A DNA stretch of 64,000 bases. It comes from Candidatus Endomicrobium neocapritermitis. GTDB taxonomy: Bacteria > Elusimicrobiota > Endomicrobiia > Endomicrobiales > Endomicrobiaceae. The stretch is taken from NCBI GenBank assembly GCA_009778325.1, contig WRJZ01000051.1:45320-109319 (forward strand), in the 5' to 3' direction. The notes beneath the pieces were generated by a model. The model was not told the origin of the DNA and searched no databases. It saw nothing but the letters and a program-made list of their open reading frames with translations. Shown piece after piece: positions 1 through 8,114 of the stretch; position 1 is the first letter of the stretch, and every line of letters begins with the position of its first letter. The position numbers and the translations under genes are program-made.

Positions 1-248
1 TCGTCGGAATCAAGACATATTACCCAATCGTATGAACACTGCGTCAAAGCAAAATTTCTTTGCGCGCCGAATCCTTCAAATTTATGCTGCACTGTTTTAC
101 ATCCCATTTCTTTTGCGATTTCCACGGTGGCATCCGCGCTGAAAGAATCCACGACAACAATTTCATCGGCCCATTTTACGCTTTCAACGCACTCTTTAAT
201 ATGTTTCTCGGAATTTTTTGTAAGAATATAAGCCGAAACTTTTATCAT
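1..248 (-). CDS. Glycosyltransferase family 2, WaaE-like (partial)
   Basis: Only the first 82 codons are inside the window; the gene runs off the left edge. The start is the ATG at 248, which overlaps the TGA of the GT4 gene upstream as ATGA, so the two are translationally coupled. The N-terminus has the GT-A pattern of family 2: an IKVSAYILTKNSE strand, then DEIVVVDSFSADAT, and a DSDE motif at the edge in the place of the metal-binding acidic motif. The spacing resembles WaaE/KdtX-type LPS core glucosyltransferases. That role is inferred from family and from the LPS neighbours; the acceptor is unknown. Confidence 0.8.
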   Translation of the reverse strand, partial: MIKVSAYILTKNSEKHIKECVESVKWADEIVVVDSFSADATVEIAKEMGCKTVQHKFEGFGAQRNFALTQCSYDWVICLDSD

Positions 249-1351
249 TTTTGCTCCGTCATTATTTTATCGTATACGCTTACAACTCCGGCAACCATTT
301 GTTCTATGCTGAATCTTTTCTCGACAAACTCTTTTCCGGCGCTTGCGAATGATTTGGCGATTTCGGGATTATTTATAAGTTTCTTAATCGCTTCGGCAGT
401 TTCAGCCGCATTTGAAGGTTTTATAAGCAGTCCTGTTTTTCCGTCTTCAAAAGATTCGGGATTGCCTCCGATATTTGTAACTATGACGGGTTTTTCCAGA
501 GACTGAGCTTCGATAACAACATTCGGCATTCCTTCCGTATCCCACGACAAAAGGCAAAAAATATCCATGGCAAGAGCATATTTTTGCACATTTTCCTGAT
601 AACCCGTAAAATAAACTATATCGTCAACCGCCATTTTTTTCGCATACTCTTTTTGCGCTTCAATGCCGTTGCCCGCGCCGACTATCAAATATCTTAAATC
701 CGGATAATCGTTTCTGAGCATCTTTGCGGCTTCAATCAGATAAATCTGGCCTTTGCCTTTAAAATCAACAATAGCCCCGACAGTGCCTACAACTTTTTTA
801 CCGCCCAGATTGTACTTTTTGGTAATGTCGCTATAATCTGTATTTGTTTTAAACTTCTCAAAATTTACGCCGTTATAAACAACATTAATCTTATCCGCAG
901 GAACTTTTTCATACTTTATAAGTCCGTTTGCGACCGCTTTTGAAACTGTGATGACGCCGTCAACAAATTTATAGTGAAACCTGCCGAAAAAACCGTGCCT
1001 CGTATCCTGCCTGCGGTGAAAAACAACCTTCAATTTCGGGCAAAAAACTTTAGCAATCACTGCCTGCCAAAAAAGTTTTCCCTGCCCTGCGTGAACAATA
1101 TTGACTTTATATTTTTTGATTATTTTTATGAGGTTAAAAATTCCGACGGGATCAAAAGAACCGCCGGCTCTGAAATTGACGGTTTCCAGTTTTTTTTCCA
1201 AAGCCTGCTCATACATATACGTGCCTTTTCTGACGCCCATAATATTTTCAACAATCCCGGATTTTTGCAGATTTTCGGCAAGAAAAAGCGTCATCTTTTC
1301 CGCGCCGCCAATGGTTTTGGAAGAAAATATGTGCAGAACTTTATATTTCAT
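245..1351 (-). CDS. Glycosyltransferase family 4
   Basis: A GT-B fold glycosyltransferase of 368 residues. The N-terminal domain has the GGAEK loop at residues 14-18. The C-terminal nucleotide-sugar domain carries EGMPNVVIEAQ at about 273-283, the E-x7-E motif of family 4 retaining enzymes, followed by PVIVTNIGGNPE. It overlaps its neighbours on both sides by four bases (ATGA), so it sits inside a tightly coupled operon with the deacetylase upstream and the GT2 gene downstream. It probably adds a sugar during LPS core or exopolysaccharide assembly at the cytoplasmic face of the inner membrane; donor and acceptor cannot be read from the sequence. Confidence 0.88.
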   Translation of the reverse strand: MKYKVLHIFSSKTIGGAEKMTLFLAENLQKSGIVENIMGVRKGTYMYEQALEKKLETVNFRAGGSFDPVGIFNLIKIIKKYKVNIVHAGQGKLFWQAVIAKVFCPKLKVVFHRRQDTRHGFFGRFHYKFVDGVITVSKAVANGLIKYEKVPADKINVVYNGVNFEKFKTNTDYSDITKKYNLGGKKVVGTVGAIVDFKGKGQIYLIEAAKMLRNDYPDLRYLIVGAGNGIEAQKEYAKKMAVDDIVYFTGYQENVQKYALAMDIFCLLSWDTEGMPNVVIEAQSLEKPVIVTNIGGNPESFEDGKTGLLIKPSNAAETAEAIKKLINNPEIAKSFASAGKEFVEKRFSIEQMVAGVVSVYDKIMTEQK

Positions 1352-2061
1352 TTGAATATTTTTTTACCCAGAGAAATATACTCTTTTACAGTAGCTTTAA
1401 AAAAAGCCTCGGCATACTGCATGCCCGGGCTTTTTATTTCTCCCCAATACTGGTTTAAACCTTGGGCAATCTTCACATAATCCCTTGAAGCTGTCTGCGT
1501 TTTATAGCATTCTATTGCTTTTTTCTTATCTTCCCAGACGTCGCTTATGTCAAAAACGCAGTTAGGATTAAGCGGAGACCATACTGAGTAAGCGTAAACC
1601 ATAATATTGGAATCAATTTTATCTTTTATTTTTATTAAAGCTTTTGAAACCGCGCGGTGGTCGGGATGATTATCAAACCAAAAAGGAAGCAATACCGCTT
1701 CCGGAGCGGTTTTTTTCAGCAGCATTTGCAGGTTTTCTTCAAAATTTTTATTATCGTCAAGCGTCCTTATTGGAAACTGCAGAAAATGATTTCTTTTTGA
1801 GCCAAGCATTGCGGCAGCCTGTTCGGATTCTTTCATTCTTTTCATGCCGTCATACGTGCAAAACGCGATTTCGGCATTTTTGCCCGCTTTAGTATGTTTT
1901 AAAACCGCTCCGCCGCACCCTATGGCCTCGTCATCCTGATGAGGCGCGATGACAAGAATTTTTTCCGACGGAAAAGATTCTTCTATCGGCGTTGAATAAT
2001 TTATAAAAGGCTGTATGTGCTCAAACAATCTGAAAAGATGTCTGTACTTAAGGTATTTCAT
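1348..2061 (-). CDS. PIG-L (LmbE) family deacetylase
   Basis: The protein has the PIG-L signature APHQDDE at residues 39-45 and a second metal-binding segment, HPDH, near residue 130. Family members are zinc hydrolases that remove N-acetyl groups from GlcNAc-containing glycans or glycolipids. The length of 237 residues is normal. The start ATG at 2061 has a GGAG about six bases upstream. It heads the deacetylase-GT4-GT2 coupled trio, so a role in deacetylating a sugar of the LPS core or of a surface glycan is likely but not proven. Confidence 0.85.
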   Translation of the reverse strand: MKYLKYRHLFRLFEHIQPFINYSTPIEESFPSEKILVIAPHQDDEAIGCGGAVLKHTKAGKNAEIAFCTYDGMKRMKESEQAAAMLGSKRNHFLQFPIRTLDDNKNFEENLQMLLKKTAPEAVLLPFWFDNHPDHRAVSKALIKIKDKIDSNIMVYAYSVWSPLNPNCVFDISDVWEDKKKAIECYKTQTASRDYVKIAQGLNQYWGEIKSPGMQYAEAFFKATVKEYISLGKKIFK

Positions 2062-2135
2062 TATTGTCTCCGTTGTAAAATATAATTATATAATTTTACT
2101 ATATTTAAACGGCATAATGAAGAGATTGTTAACAA

Positions 2136-2237
2136 AGAGTGAAGAGTGGAGAGTGAAAAGTGAAGATAATGAGCGCTTCGCGCGGATATTTAGTGTCGTT
2201 GCCGTATCTCCACTCTTCACTCTCCACTCTTCACTCT
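2136..2237. repeat. Family A inverted tandem-repeat element
   Basis: Two 33-base arms, 2136-2168 and 2205-2237, are reverse complements at 31 of 33 positions. Each arm is a run of degenerate GAAGAGTG/GAGAGTG units. The loop holds a small GCGCTTCGCGC palindrome and the boundary sequence GATACGGCAAC seen in the two other family A copies. The right arm contains the stop codon and last codons of the GT9 gene at 2217. Confidence 0.85.
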
Positions 2238-3164
2238 GTCTTTAATTATTACGTTCACAATATCCAAAACTGTTATATCCGAGAGCCTATCTTTTTTGAT
2301 TATTATATGTTTTTCCAAAGGCATCGGCCCGATTTGCAAAGGATCAGTGCGCCCGAATATTCCTATACATTTTGTTCCTACAGCGGCGGCAAGGTGCATT
2401 GCACCCGAATCTATGCCTGCAAAAAGCTTACAGGCTTTCAAAAAAGCCGCGCTGTCTAAAATACCGTTATCAGCCGTAAAAAGTTTCGGCATATTTTTGC
2501 ACATACGCGCGATTGCGTTTAAATCGTCTTTCTCCCATACGGCACCGGAAAGTACGCAGCTAAAGCCTTTGTCATGCAAAGCGTCTATTATTTCCGCCCA
2601 TTTTTCAGGCGCAAGCTGTTTGTCTTTTCTTTTTTTGCTTGCTCCCGGAGATATTGCTATTGTCTTCGAAGGAATTAAATTATTTTCTTCAAACCATTTT
2701 GAAACGTTTTTTATGTTTTGCTGCGGTATTTTTATTATGCCCGTATAGTCGTTTTGAATATTTTTAAACCCTGCTGTTTTCCCAAGCTCTCTGTTATTGG
2801 CAAGAGAAGGAACTCCGTTTCTTTTTGCCTTTTTTGTAAGCAAAAAAGAAAGCGAAGCGCTTTCAAAACCCGTTCTTTCTTTTATCCCTGAAAAATACGC
2901 GGCAAGCACGGAACTCGGAGACTCTGAAAAAAGGATGCCTTTGGCGTCTTTTTCTTTTTTTAATTTTTTTATAAGGCTAAAAAATGATTTCTCTTTCGGA
3001 ATTATCTTATCCGCCAAACCGCTTGATATTAAAATATGGGCTAATGAAGGTTTTACCACGGAGATTATTTCAGAGCCAGACTCTTCTTTAGCCGCTTTAA
3101 TAACGGGAAGAGAAAAAAGCAAATCTCCAAGTTGATTCATATGGAAGAATATTATTTTATCCAT
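2217..3164 (-). CDS. Glycosyltransferase family 9 (heptosyltransferase-type)
   Basis: A GT9 protein of 315 residues. The N-terminus reads FFHMNQLGDLLFSLPVIKA, the family's opening strand with the GD loop. The C-terminal domain has AISPGASKKRKDKQL and GIDSGAMHLAAAVGT followed by IGIFGRTDP, the nucleotide-sugar binding region. Members transfer ADP-heptose onto the LPS inner core. It is one of three GT9 domains in a row. Its last residues (DRVKSGE) are encoded by the arm of a repeat element, so the natural C-terminus has been replaced or trimmed. Which heptose position it serves cannot be told. Confidence 0.88.
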   Translation of the reverse strand: MDKIIFFHMNQLGDLLFSLPVIKAAKEESGSEIISVVKPSLAHILISSGLADKIIPKEKSFFSLIKKLKKEKDAKGILFSESPSSVLAAYFSGIKERTGFESASLSFLLTKKAKRNGVPSLANNRELGKTAGFKNIQNDYTGIIKIPQQNIKNVSKWFEENNLIPSKTIAISPGASKKRKDKQLAPEKWAEIIDALHDKGFSCVLSGAVWEKDDLNAIARMCKNMPKLFTADNGILDSAAFLKACKLFAGIDSGAMHLAAAVGTKCIGIFGRTDPLQIGPMPLEKHIIIKKDRLSDITVLDIVNVIIKDRVKSGE

Positions 3165-3183
3165 ACGCCTCCGGATTTAACGG

Positions 3184-3327
3184 CAGAGTTAAAAGTGAAG
3201 AGTGGAGAGTGAAGATACGACAAAGACTTTTTTTGTCGTCATTGCGAGGAATGAAACTTTGTTTCCTGACGAAGCAATCCAGCGTAGTTGCCGTATCTTC
3301 ACTCTTCACTCTTCACTCTCCACTCTG
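3184..3327. repeat. Family A inverted element with loop insertion
   Basis: Arms 3184-3219 and 3292-3327 match at about 32 of 36 positions as reverse complements and consist of GAAGAGTGGAGAGTG-like units. The loop reads, in reverse complement, CTACGCTGGATTGCTTCGT, then a 19-base palindromic insert (3250-3268), then CCTCGCAATGACGAC. The same loop without the insert occurs at 44710-44764 in opposite orientation. The right arm covers the stop codon of the GT9 gene at 3299. Confidence 0.88.
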
Positions 3328-4264
3328 TTTTTAACTTTATTATTTCATCAAATACATCTCTTGGATTTATTTTATTTATTTCTTTGCGGTTTTCTTTATT
3401 TATCAAAAGCGAAAACTTTCCTATGTGCGGGGCTGTTTCGTTTATATCCGAATCACCGAATATAAAAACGGACGGAACACCCAATATTGACGCCAAATGC
3501 ATTGAACCTGTATCAGCGCCTACTGCAACTGATGCTTTTGAGAGAACCGCGGCAAGTTCCTGCAGGTTTGTTTTACCGCATATGTCTTTAACTTTGTCCG
3601 ATTTTATTTTGCCGTAATCGTCTTTAGAACCAAAAAAAACAATATCAAAAGACGGATATTTTTCGTTCACTAAATCAATAAGCTTTAAATAATTTTCTGT
3701 GCTCCAGTCTTTGCCTTTGCCTCTGGCAAAAGGCATAAAAGCGGCAAAATGTCCTGCGATGCCTGCCTCTTTCAGTATTTCACCGGCTTTATTGAGCGTA
3801 TCCGTATTAATTTTTATGTTAATTTCAGGAGAAAAGTCTTTACCGGTCAAAAAACGTATTGGTTCAAGATTGCGCAGAGTCGCATTCATTTTGGCATTTT
3901 CCGGATATGCTTCAGTTATTAAAAGATTGCCGCACTCTTTCATGCCGGGAACGCCGAGTTTAACTTTACCTTTAGCCATTTTCGCAAGCATTGTGCTGCG
4001 CATAAGTCCCTGCAAATCTATTATTAAGTCAAACTTTGTATTTCTGATTTCTTTTAAAGCTTCAAAAAAACCGCTTATTCCTTTTTTCCTATCCCATGTT
4101 ATTACATTATCAATATCAGGAAAAATACCGAGAAGTTCTTCCCACTGTTTAAAAACAACCCAGCTTATATTACAGCCCGGATAAGCTTTTTTTAAAGCCG
4201 TCGCGCATGCGGCAGCCTGAACGATATCGCCGAATGAGCTTGGTTTAATTACCAGTATTTTCAT
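3299..4264 (-). CDS. Glycosyltransferase family 9 (heptosyltransferase)
   Basis: A 321-residue GT9 protein starting MKILVIKPSSFGDIVQAAA, the canonical heptosyltransferase I/II opening. It keeps the WVVFKQWEELLG segment, IDLQGLMRS, and the C-terminal VGADTGSMHLASILGVPS and FGDSD motifs. It probably adds an L-glycero-D-manno-heptose residue to KDO or the first heptose in LPS core assembly. A 52-base gap holding a repeat element follows on one side and a repeat element ends the gene on the other; the terminal residues EWRVKSEE come from the repeat arm. Confidence 0.9.
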   Translation of the reverse strand: MKILVIKPSSFGDIVQAAACATALKKAYPGCNISWVVFKQWEELLGIFPDIDNVITWDRKKGISGFFEALKEIRNTKFDLIIDLQGLMRSTMLAKMAKGKVKLGVPGMKECGNLLITEAYPENAKMNATLRNLEPIRFLTGKDFSPEINIKINTDTLNKAGEILKEAGIAGHFAAFMPFARGKGKDWSTENYLKLIDLVNEKYPSFDIVFFGSKDDYGKIKSDKVKDICGKTNLQELAAVLSKASVAVGADTGSMHLASILGVPSVFIFGDSDINETAPHIGKFSLLINKENRKEINKINPRDVFDEIIKLKTEWRVKSEE

Positions 4265-4269
4265 AACGA

Positions 4270-4391
4270 CAATTTACAATTAACAAATAATAATTAACAA
4301 TTTCGGAGTTCGGCAAAACCGAACCTATTAATATGTTTCGCCAAAGGCGAAACACCGCAATTGTTATTTGTAAATTATTAATTGTTAATTG
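4270..4391. repeat. Family C inverted element with two-palindrome core
   Basis: Arms 4270-4301 and 4360-4391 are made of CAATTAACAATT-type units in inverted orientation. The core holds GTTCGGCAAAACCGAAC (4308-4324), a linker CTATTAATAT, and GTTTCGCCAAAGGCGAAAC (4335-4353). The second stem differs from the usual GTTTCGGC/GCCGAAAC form by paired changes that keep the stem. The right arm carries the stop codon of the gene at 4378. Confidence 0.87.
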
Positions 4392-6057
4392 ATTCTCCTA
4401 AAATTTTTTTCTTTACTTCGTTAAAAACTTCTGAAATTTTTATTTCATCCATGCACATGACATTTTTACAGTTTCTGTTTCTGCACGGCTGGCATGAAAA
4501 CTGATGCTGTATAATTTTAGTTTTACCGCCGAACGGCCCGGTTCTTTTCGCATTCGTAGGGCCCAGAAGAGCAACTGCCGGAGTTTCCAAAGCCGTTGCT
4601 ATATGCATGGGACCGGCTTCATTGCCGACAAAAACTCTGCATAACTTAAAAAAAGCGCAAAGCTCTTTTAACGTAAGTTTTCCGGTCAAATCGCATATAT
4701 TGACGCCTGTCTGTGAAGTTATCTCTTCATTTAAACCTTTTTCACTAGCTCCGCCTTCTTTACCGCCTACCAAAACAATATCGGCGCCAAGCTCATTTTT
4801 AAGTCTTTCGGAAAGACCGGCGTATCTGTCGGTTTTCCATCTTCTTGAAGTCCATCCTCCGCCGGGATGAATACCGATCATCTTAGAAATATCAACTTTT
4901 TCTTCGGCAAGCTTTTTTCTCACGCTTGCAAAATCCGCTTCCGAAATTGATATCGGATATTCTATTTTTTCGTCACATTTCAAAAATTTCGGAACTTCCA
5001 TATGTCTTTCTATACAGTGCGCGTTCGGATCTCTTGACTCTATCTCTTTCGAAAAAATCCACGACAGCTCTCGCATGCCGTTTGTCGATGAAGAAGCCAG
5101 TTTAAATCTTGCTTTGGCAAGACGCACAAGCATTGCCGACTTAGCCAGACCGTGCAAATCTATGCTTAAATCAAAACGTTCGCTTCTTAATTGTTTTTTC
5201 AGTTTTTTATAATAGCCGTAAGATTTCTGAGATCTGTCCCATACAAAAATATTATCAAGCAAAGGATTGCCCTGAAGAATTTCAACGCATCTTTCGTCAA
5301 CAATCCAGCTTATTTTCGCGTGCGGATATTTCCTTTTTAACGCAGCCAATGCCGGAAGAGCAAAAATTATATCCCCCAAACGACTCGGCTGGACTATCAA
5401 TATTTTAGGAAAAGGATGAAATTCAAGATATTTTGCTATATTTTTTTTCCAAAAAATCTCTTCTGTAAACTCAAAAAGCCTATTCATCTCTTTTTCAACT
5501 TCCAGCCTCTTTATTTCTATGTCGTCTTCAGGTTTTACATATACAGGGCTGCCCCAAATCTGCACTGTTTTTGAAAAAGGCAGAGGAATTCTGAGTTTAT
5601 CCCATGATTTTAATATTATTTTATTTTTCGCCGAACTACATACCGGAATTACGGGAAATCCGCTTTTTTGCGCCGCGTAAATTACGCCGGGCTTTAGTAT
5701 ATGATACGGCCCTCTTGGCCCGTCAGCAGCAAAAGCTAAATCATGGCCTTCTTTTGTATGCCGTATCAATTCAATCAAACCTCTTTCCCCGCCTCTGCTT
5801 GACGAACCGCGCACAACCTGATACCCGAAATATTCAAGGAGTGCGGCCATTAAATCGCCGTCTTTAGATTTGCTTGCCATTATCACAATATTACTGTTTT
5901 TACTCAATACAAGCATAGTAAAAGAGTTTCCGTGCCAGAAAGAATACATGGATTTTTTATGATAGTAATGAGTGTCGTTCAAAAGCTCAGTTCTAAGAGT
6001 TTTGTTTATAAGGGATGCGGCTGTTCCTATAATTTTTGCAAGTGTTTTACGATTCAT
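4378..6057 (-). CDS. DUF374 acyltransferase-like domain fused to GT9
   Basis: A 559-residue protein with two parts. Residues 1 to about 205 match DUF374 of the lysophospholipid acyltransferase superfamily: FWHGNSFTMLVL, an MASKSKDGDL segment, the VRGSSSRGGERGL loop and AADGPRGP. From about 214 to the end lies a complete GT9 domain: ILIVQPSRLGDIIFALPAL, then IDLHGLAKSAML, GIHPGGGWTSRRW, and GNEAGPMHIATALETPAVAL, plus a cysteine-rich end (FSCQPCRNRNCKNVMC). The fusion would join acylation and heptose transfer in one LPS or lipid A assembly protein. The reading frame is unbroken across the join. Function of the DUF374 half is inferred from the superfamily. The final codons and stop lie in a repeat arm. 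Confidence 0.87.
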   Translation of the reverse strand: MNRKTLAKIIGTAASLINKTLRTELLNDTHYYHKKSMYSFWHGNSFTMLVLSKNSNIVIMASKSKDGDLMAALLEYFGYQVVRGSSSRGGERGLIELIRHTKEGHDLAFAADGPRGPYHILKPGVIYAAQKSGFPVIPVCSSAKNKIILKSWDKLRIPLPFSKTVQIWGSPVYVKPEDDIEIKRLEVEKEMNRLFEFTEEIFWKKNIAKYLEFHPFPKILIVQPSRLGDIIFALPALAALKRKYPHAKISWIVDERCVEILQGNPLLDNIFVWDRSQKSYGYYKKLKKQLRSERFDLSIDLHGLAKSAMLVRLAKARFKLASSSTNGMRELSWIFSKEIESRDPNAHCIERHMEVPKFLKCDEKIEYPISISEADFASVRKKLAEEKVDISKMIGIHPGGGWTSRRWKTDRYAGLSERLKNELGADIVLVGGKEGGASEKGLNEEITSQTGVNICDLTGKLTLKELCAFFKLCRVFVGNEAGPMHIATALETPAVALLGPTNAKRTGPFGGKTKIIQHQFSCQPCRNRNCKNVMCMDEIKISEVFNEVKKKILGESINN

Positions 6058-6092
6058 TTTAATTATGGTTCCTAAAAAACTCTATTTTTAAT

Positions 6093-6131
6093 TGTCGTTG
6101 ATTCGTAATTCGTAATTTGTAATTCGTAATT
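6093..6131. repeat. Family B half element (heptamer array)
   Basis: Four tandem copies of an ATTCGTA-type heptamer with small variations, in one orientation only; no inverted mate is present. It lies in the 79-base gap between waaA and the fusion gene. The unit is the same as in the two-armed family B elements near 14.2 and 52.8 kb. Confidence 0.75.
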
Positions 6132-6136
6132 GCTGT

Positions 6137-7399
6137 TTATAGATATTCTTTGATTTTATTTACCGTTAAGTTCACGGCGCCTTTTTGCGAGTTTACCGCT
6201 TTTAAAGCATTTGCTCCTGCTGCAGCCATAAGCTCTCTGTTTGAAAAAAGCTCAACCGTTTTATCCGCTATATCGTCAGCGCCTGCAACATTTATGCCGC
6301 CGCCGTATTTCAGTAAAGTTTCGGCTTCGGTTTTGAAATTATCCATGTTTTTGCCAAACAGAACTGGTTTCGCGCACGCGGCAGGTTCAATGGGATTTTG
6401 CCCGCCTTTGTTAACAATCGAGCCGCCGACAAAACAAATATCGGAAACAGAATAAATACTCATTAATTTCCCGAAAACGTCAACCAAAATAAATGTCTTC
6501 TCGGGTTTTTTGCCGGTTTTAATTTTTGAAAAAAGAGAATACTCTATTTTTTTGGATTCAAGCGTTTTTTTAACGGCAGAAAGTTTTGAAAGATGCCTCG
6601 GAGCAGCAAAAAAATAAATATCGGAAATTTCATTCTTAACTTTTAAATACGCTTCGGCAATGATTTCATCTTCGCCTCCCCTTATGCTGCCGGCCGTAAA
6701 CACTTTATTATCCTGAGTAAAACCGAAATCACCGCGCGAAGATTTCACGTTAAAATCTCTGTCGTACTTAATATTTCCGCTTACAAAAACGTTTGTTTTT
6801 CCTCCCGACAAAGCGACAAATCTGTCCGCATCATCCCGGCTTCTGGCTAAAATCATATTTATCGAACTTACAAAATATTTCCAGAAAAACCTTAAAGCAT
6901 TATATACTTTAAAAGATTTCGCAGACATTCTGCCGTTAACGGTAAGAACTTCAATATTATGTTTTTTCGCCGCGTAAAGCATTGAAGCCCACAGCTCGGT
7001 TTCAACTAAAATAAGCATGTCGGGTTTAATAATTTTAAACGCTTTGCTCATCAGAGGATAAAAATCTAAAGGCAAAAGAGCCGTAAAATCGGATTTTTGA
7101 ATTTTTTCGGCATACTCTCTGCCTGTTTTTGTAATCGCGGTAAGCGCTATATTGTAATCGCTTTTAAGCTGTTCCAAAACAGGTTCAACCGCGCGGACTT
7201 CACCTAGAGAAGAACAATGTATCCACACGGTTTTTTTTGAATTTTGTTTCGGTTTGTAATCCCACTTGGAGAAACGCTCGGAGATTTTATAAAAAACTTC
7301 TTTTCTGTATTTACCGCTGAAAATCAAAACAAAAAAAGACGCCGGTATCAGAAGAACCGCGAGTAATACGTTGTATATAATAAGGAAAAAAGTAGCCAT
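6137..7399 (-). CDS. waaA: 3-deoxy-D-manno-octulosonic acid transferase
   Basis: A 420-residue KDO transferase that moves KDO from CMP-KDO to lipid IVA at the inner membrane, the first committed step of LPS core assembly. An N-terminal membrane anchor (about residues 4-25) precedes IHCSSLGEVRAVEPV, the conserved acceptor-side motif. LILVETELWASML and VNGRMSAKSFKVY follow. The C-terminal CMP-KDO domain has FVGGSIVNKGGQNPIEPAA, with GGQNPIEPA strongly diagnostic. The ATG at 7399 lacks a clear Shine-Dalgarno sequence. It heads the LPS cluster that runs to the left edge. Confidence 0.95.
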   Translation of the reverse strand: MATFFLIIYNVLLAVLLIPASFFVLIFSGKYRKEVFYKISERFSKWDYKPKQNSKKTVWIHCSSLGEVRAVEPVLEQLKSDYNIALTAITKTGREYAEKIQKSDFTALLPLDFYPLMSKAFKIIKPDMLILVETELWASMLYAAKKHNIEVLTVNGRMSAKSFKVYNALRFFWKYFVSSINMILARSRDDADRFVALSGGKTNVFVSGNIKYDRDFNVKSSRGDFGFTQDNKVFTAGSIRGGEDEIIAEAYLKVKNEISDIYFFAAPRHLSKLSAVKKTLESKKIEYSLFSKIKTGKKPEKTFILVDVFGKLMSIYSVSDICFVGGSIVNKGGQNPIEPAACAKPVLFGKNMDNFKTEAETLLKYGGGINVAGADDIADKTVELFSNRELMAAAGANALKAVNSQKGAVNLTVNKIKEYL

Positions 7400-7414
7400 G
7401 GCGATTTTTTAAAT

Positions 7415-7534
7415 CAATTAACAATTAACAAATAACAATTTACAATTGTTGTGTTTTCGCAGAGCAAAAACCTGTTAATCTGTTTCGGCAAAGCCGAAAC
7501 ACAGACATTGTTATTTATTAATTATTAATTGTTA
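7415..7534. repeat. Family C inverted element with two-palindrome core
   Basis: Arms 7415-7448 and 7507-7534 use TAACAATTAA-type units in inverted orientation. The core has an imperfect GTTTTCGC..GCAAAAAC stem (7453-7471) and a perfect GTTTCGGCAAAGCCGAAAC (7482-7500), separated by CTGTTAATCT. The right arm includes the stop codon of the gene at 7532. Confidence 0.85.
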
Positions 7535-8107
7535 CTTGCCTTTATTTTTTTTCTTACTTGGAATCCAGTAAAACAGTCCGCAATTTGAGTATTGTGGAAC
7601 AAGTTTTCCGTCATGAATTGAAACGTCGATTTTATCAATGGGTATAATCTTTGCCGCCTCTTCATATAAATCCGAAGGCAGATCGGTTCCTCTTGAAATG
7701 TCGCAGTTTTCATCTTCGGCTTCGCCTGACACCAAACGCTGCGTAAAATTCTTTGCCTGCTCAAGCCCGTCAACAGCTATGGCCGAAACTATAGTATTGG
7801 AATGGTCTCCGAAAGCTTTTTCATTTTTTTTGAACGCTTCTTCCAAAGCCGTGCCTATCGTAACAAAAAAGACGCTCTGGGCAACCCATTTTGAAGGAGC
7901 GTCTTTTTCATAAACAAAAGGCATATTTTCTTTTGAAAAAGTATCGTAAACCACCGAAGGCGTAATAAATTTAGAATAAAAGTGACAAGCTCTTTGGACG
8001 GATTCTTCGGTTTCAACCGACATTTCCGGCGCGTTAATAAGCTTTTTTATAACGCGCGCAATTTCCCGCACGCGCAGATTAACTTTAAAATTACGTATCT
8101 TCTTCAT
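7532..8107 (-). CDS. Possible methionine-synthase activation-domain-like protein
   Basis: A protein of about 191 residues with no clear close family by eye. Its layout recalls the small stand-alone proteins related to the B12-dependent methionine synthase activation domain: an FFVTIGTALEE strand-helix, an AIAVDGLEQA segment, then SRGTDLPSDLYEE in the position of the family's SPGY-type loop, and IDVSIHDGKLVPQYSNCG near the end. This is a remote resemblance only. The ATG at 8107 is preferred over an upstream TTG (8131) that would overlap secF. It follows secF by seven bases and may be cotranscribed with it. The stop codon lies in a repeat arm. Confidence 0.5.
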   Translation of the reverse strand: MKKIRNFKVNLRVREIARVIKKLINAPEMSVETEESVQRACHFYSKFITPSVVYDTFSKENMPFVYEKDAPSKWVAQSVFFVTIGTALEEAFKKNEKAFGDHSNTIVSAIAVDGLEQAKNFTQRLVSGEAEDENCDISRGTDLPSDLYEEAAKIIPIDKIDVSIHDGKLVPQYSNCGLFYWIPSKKKNKGK

Positions 8108-8114
8108 TGTTTTA

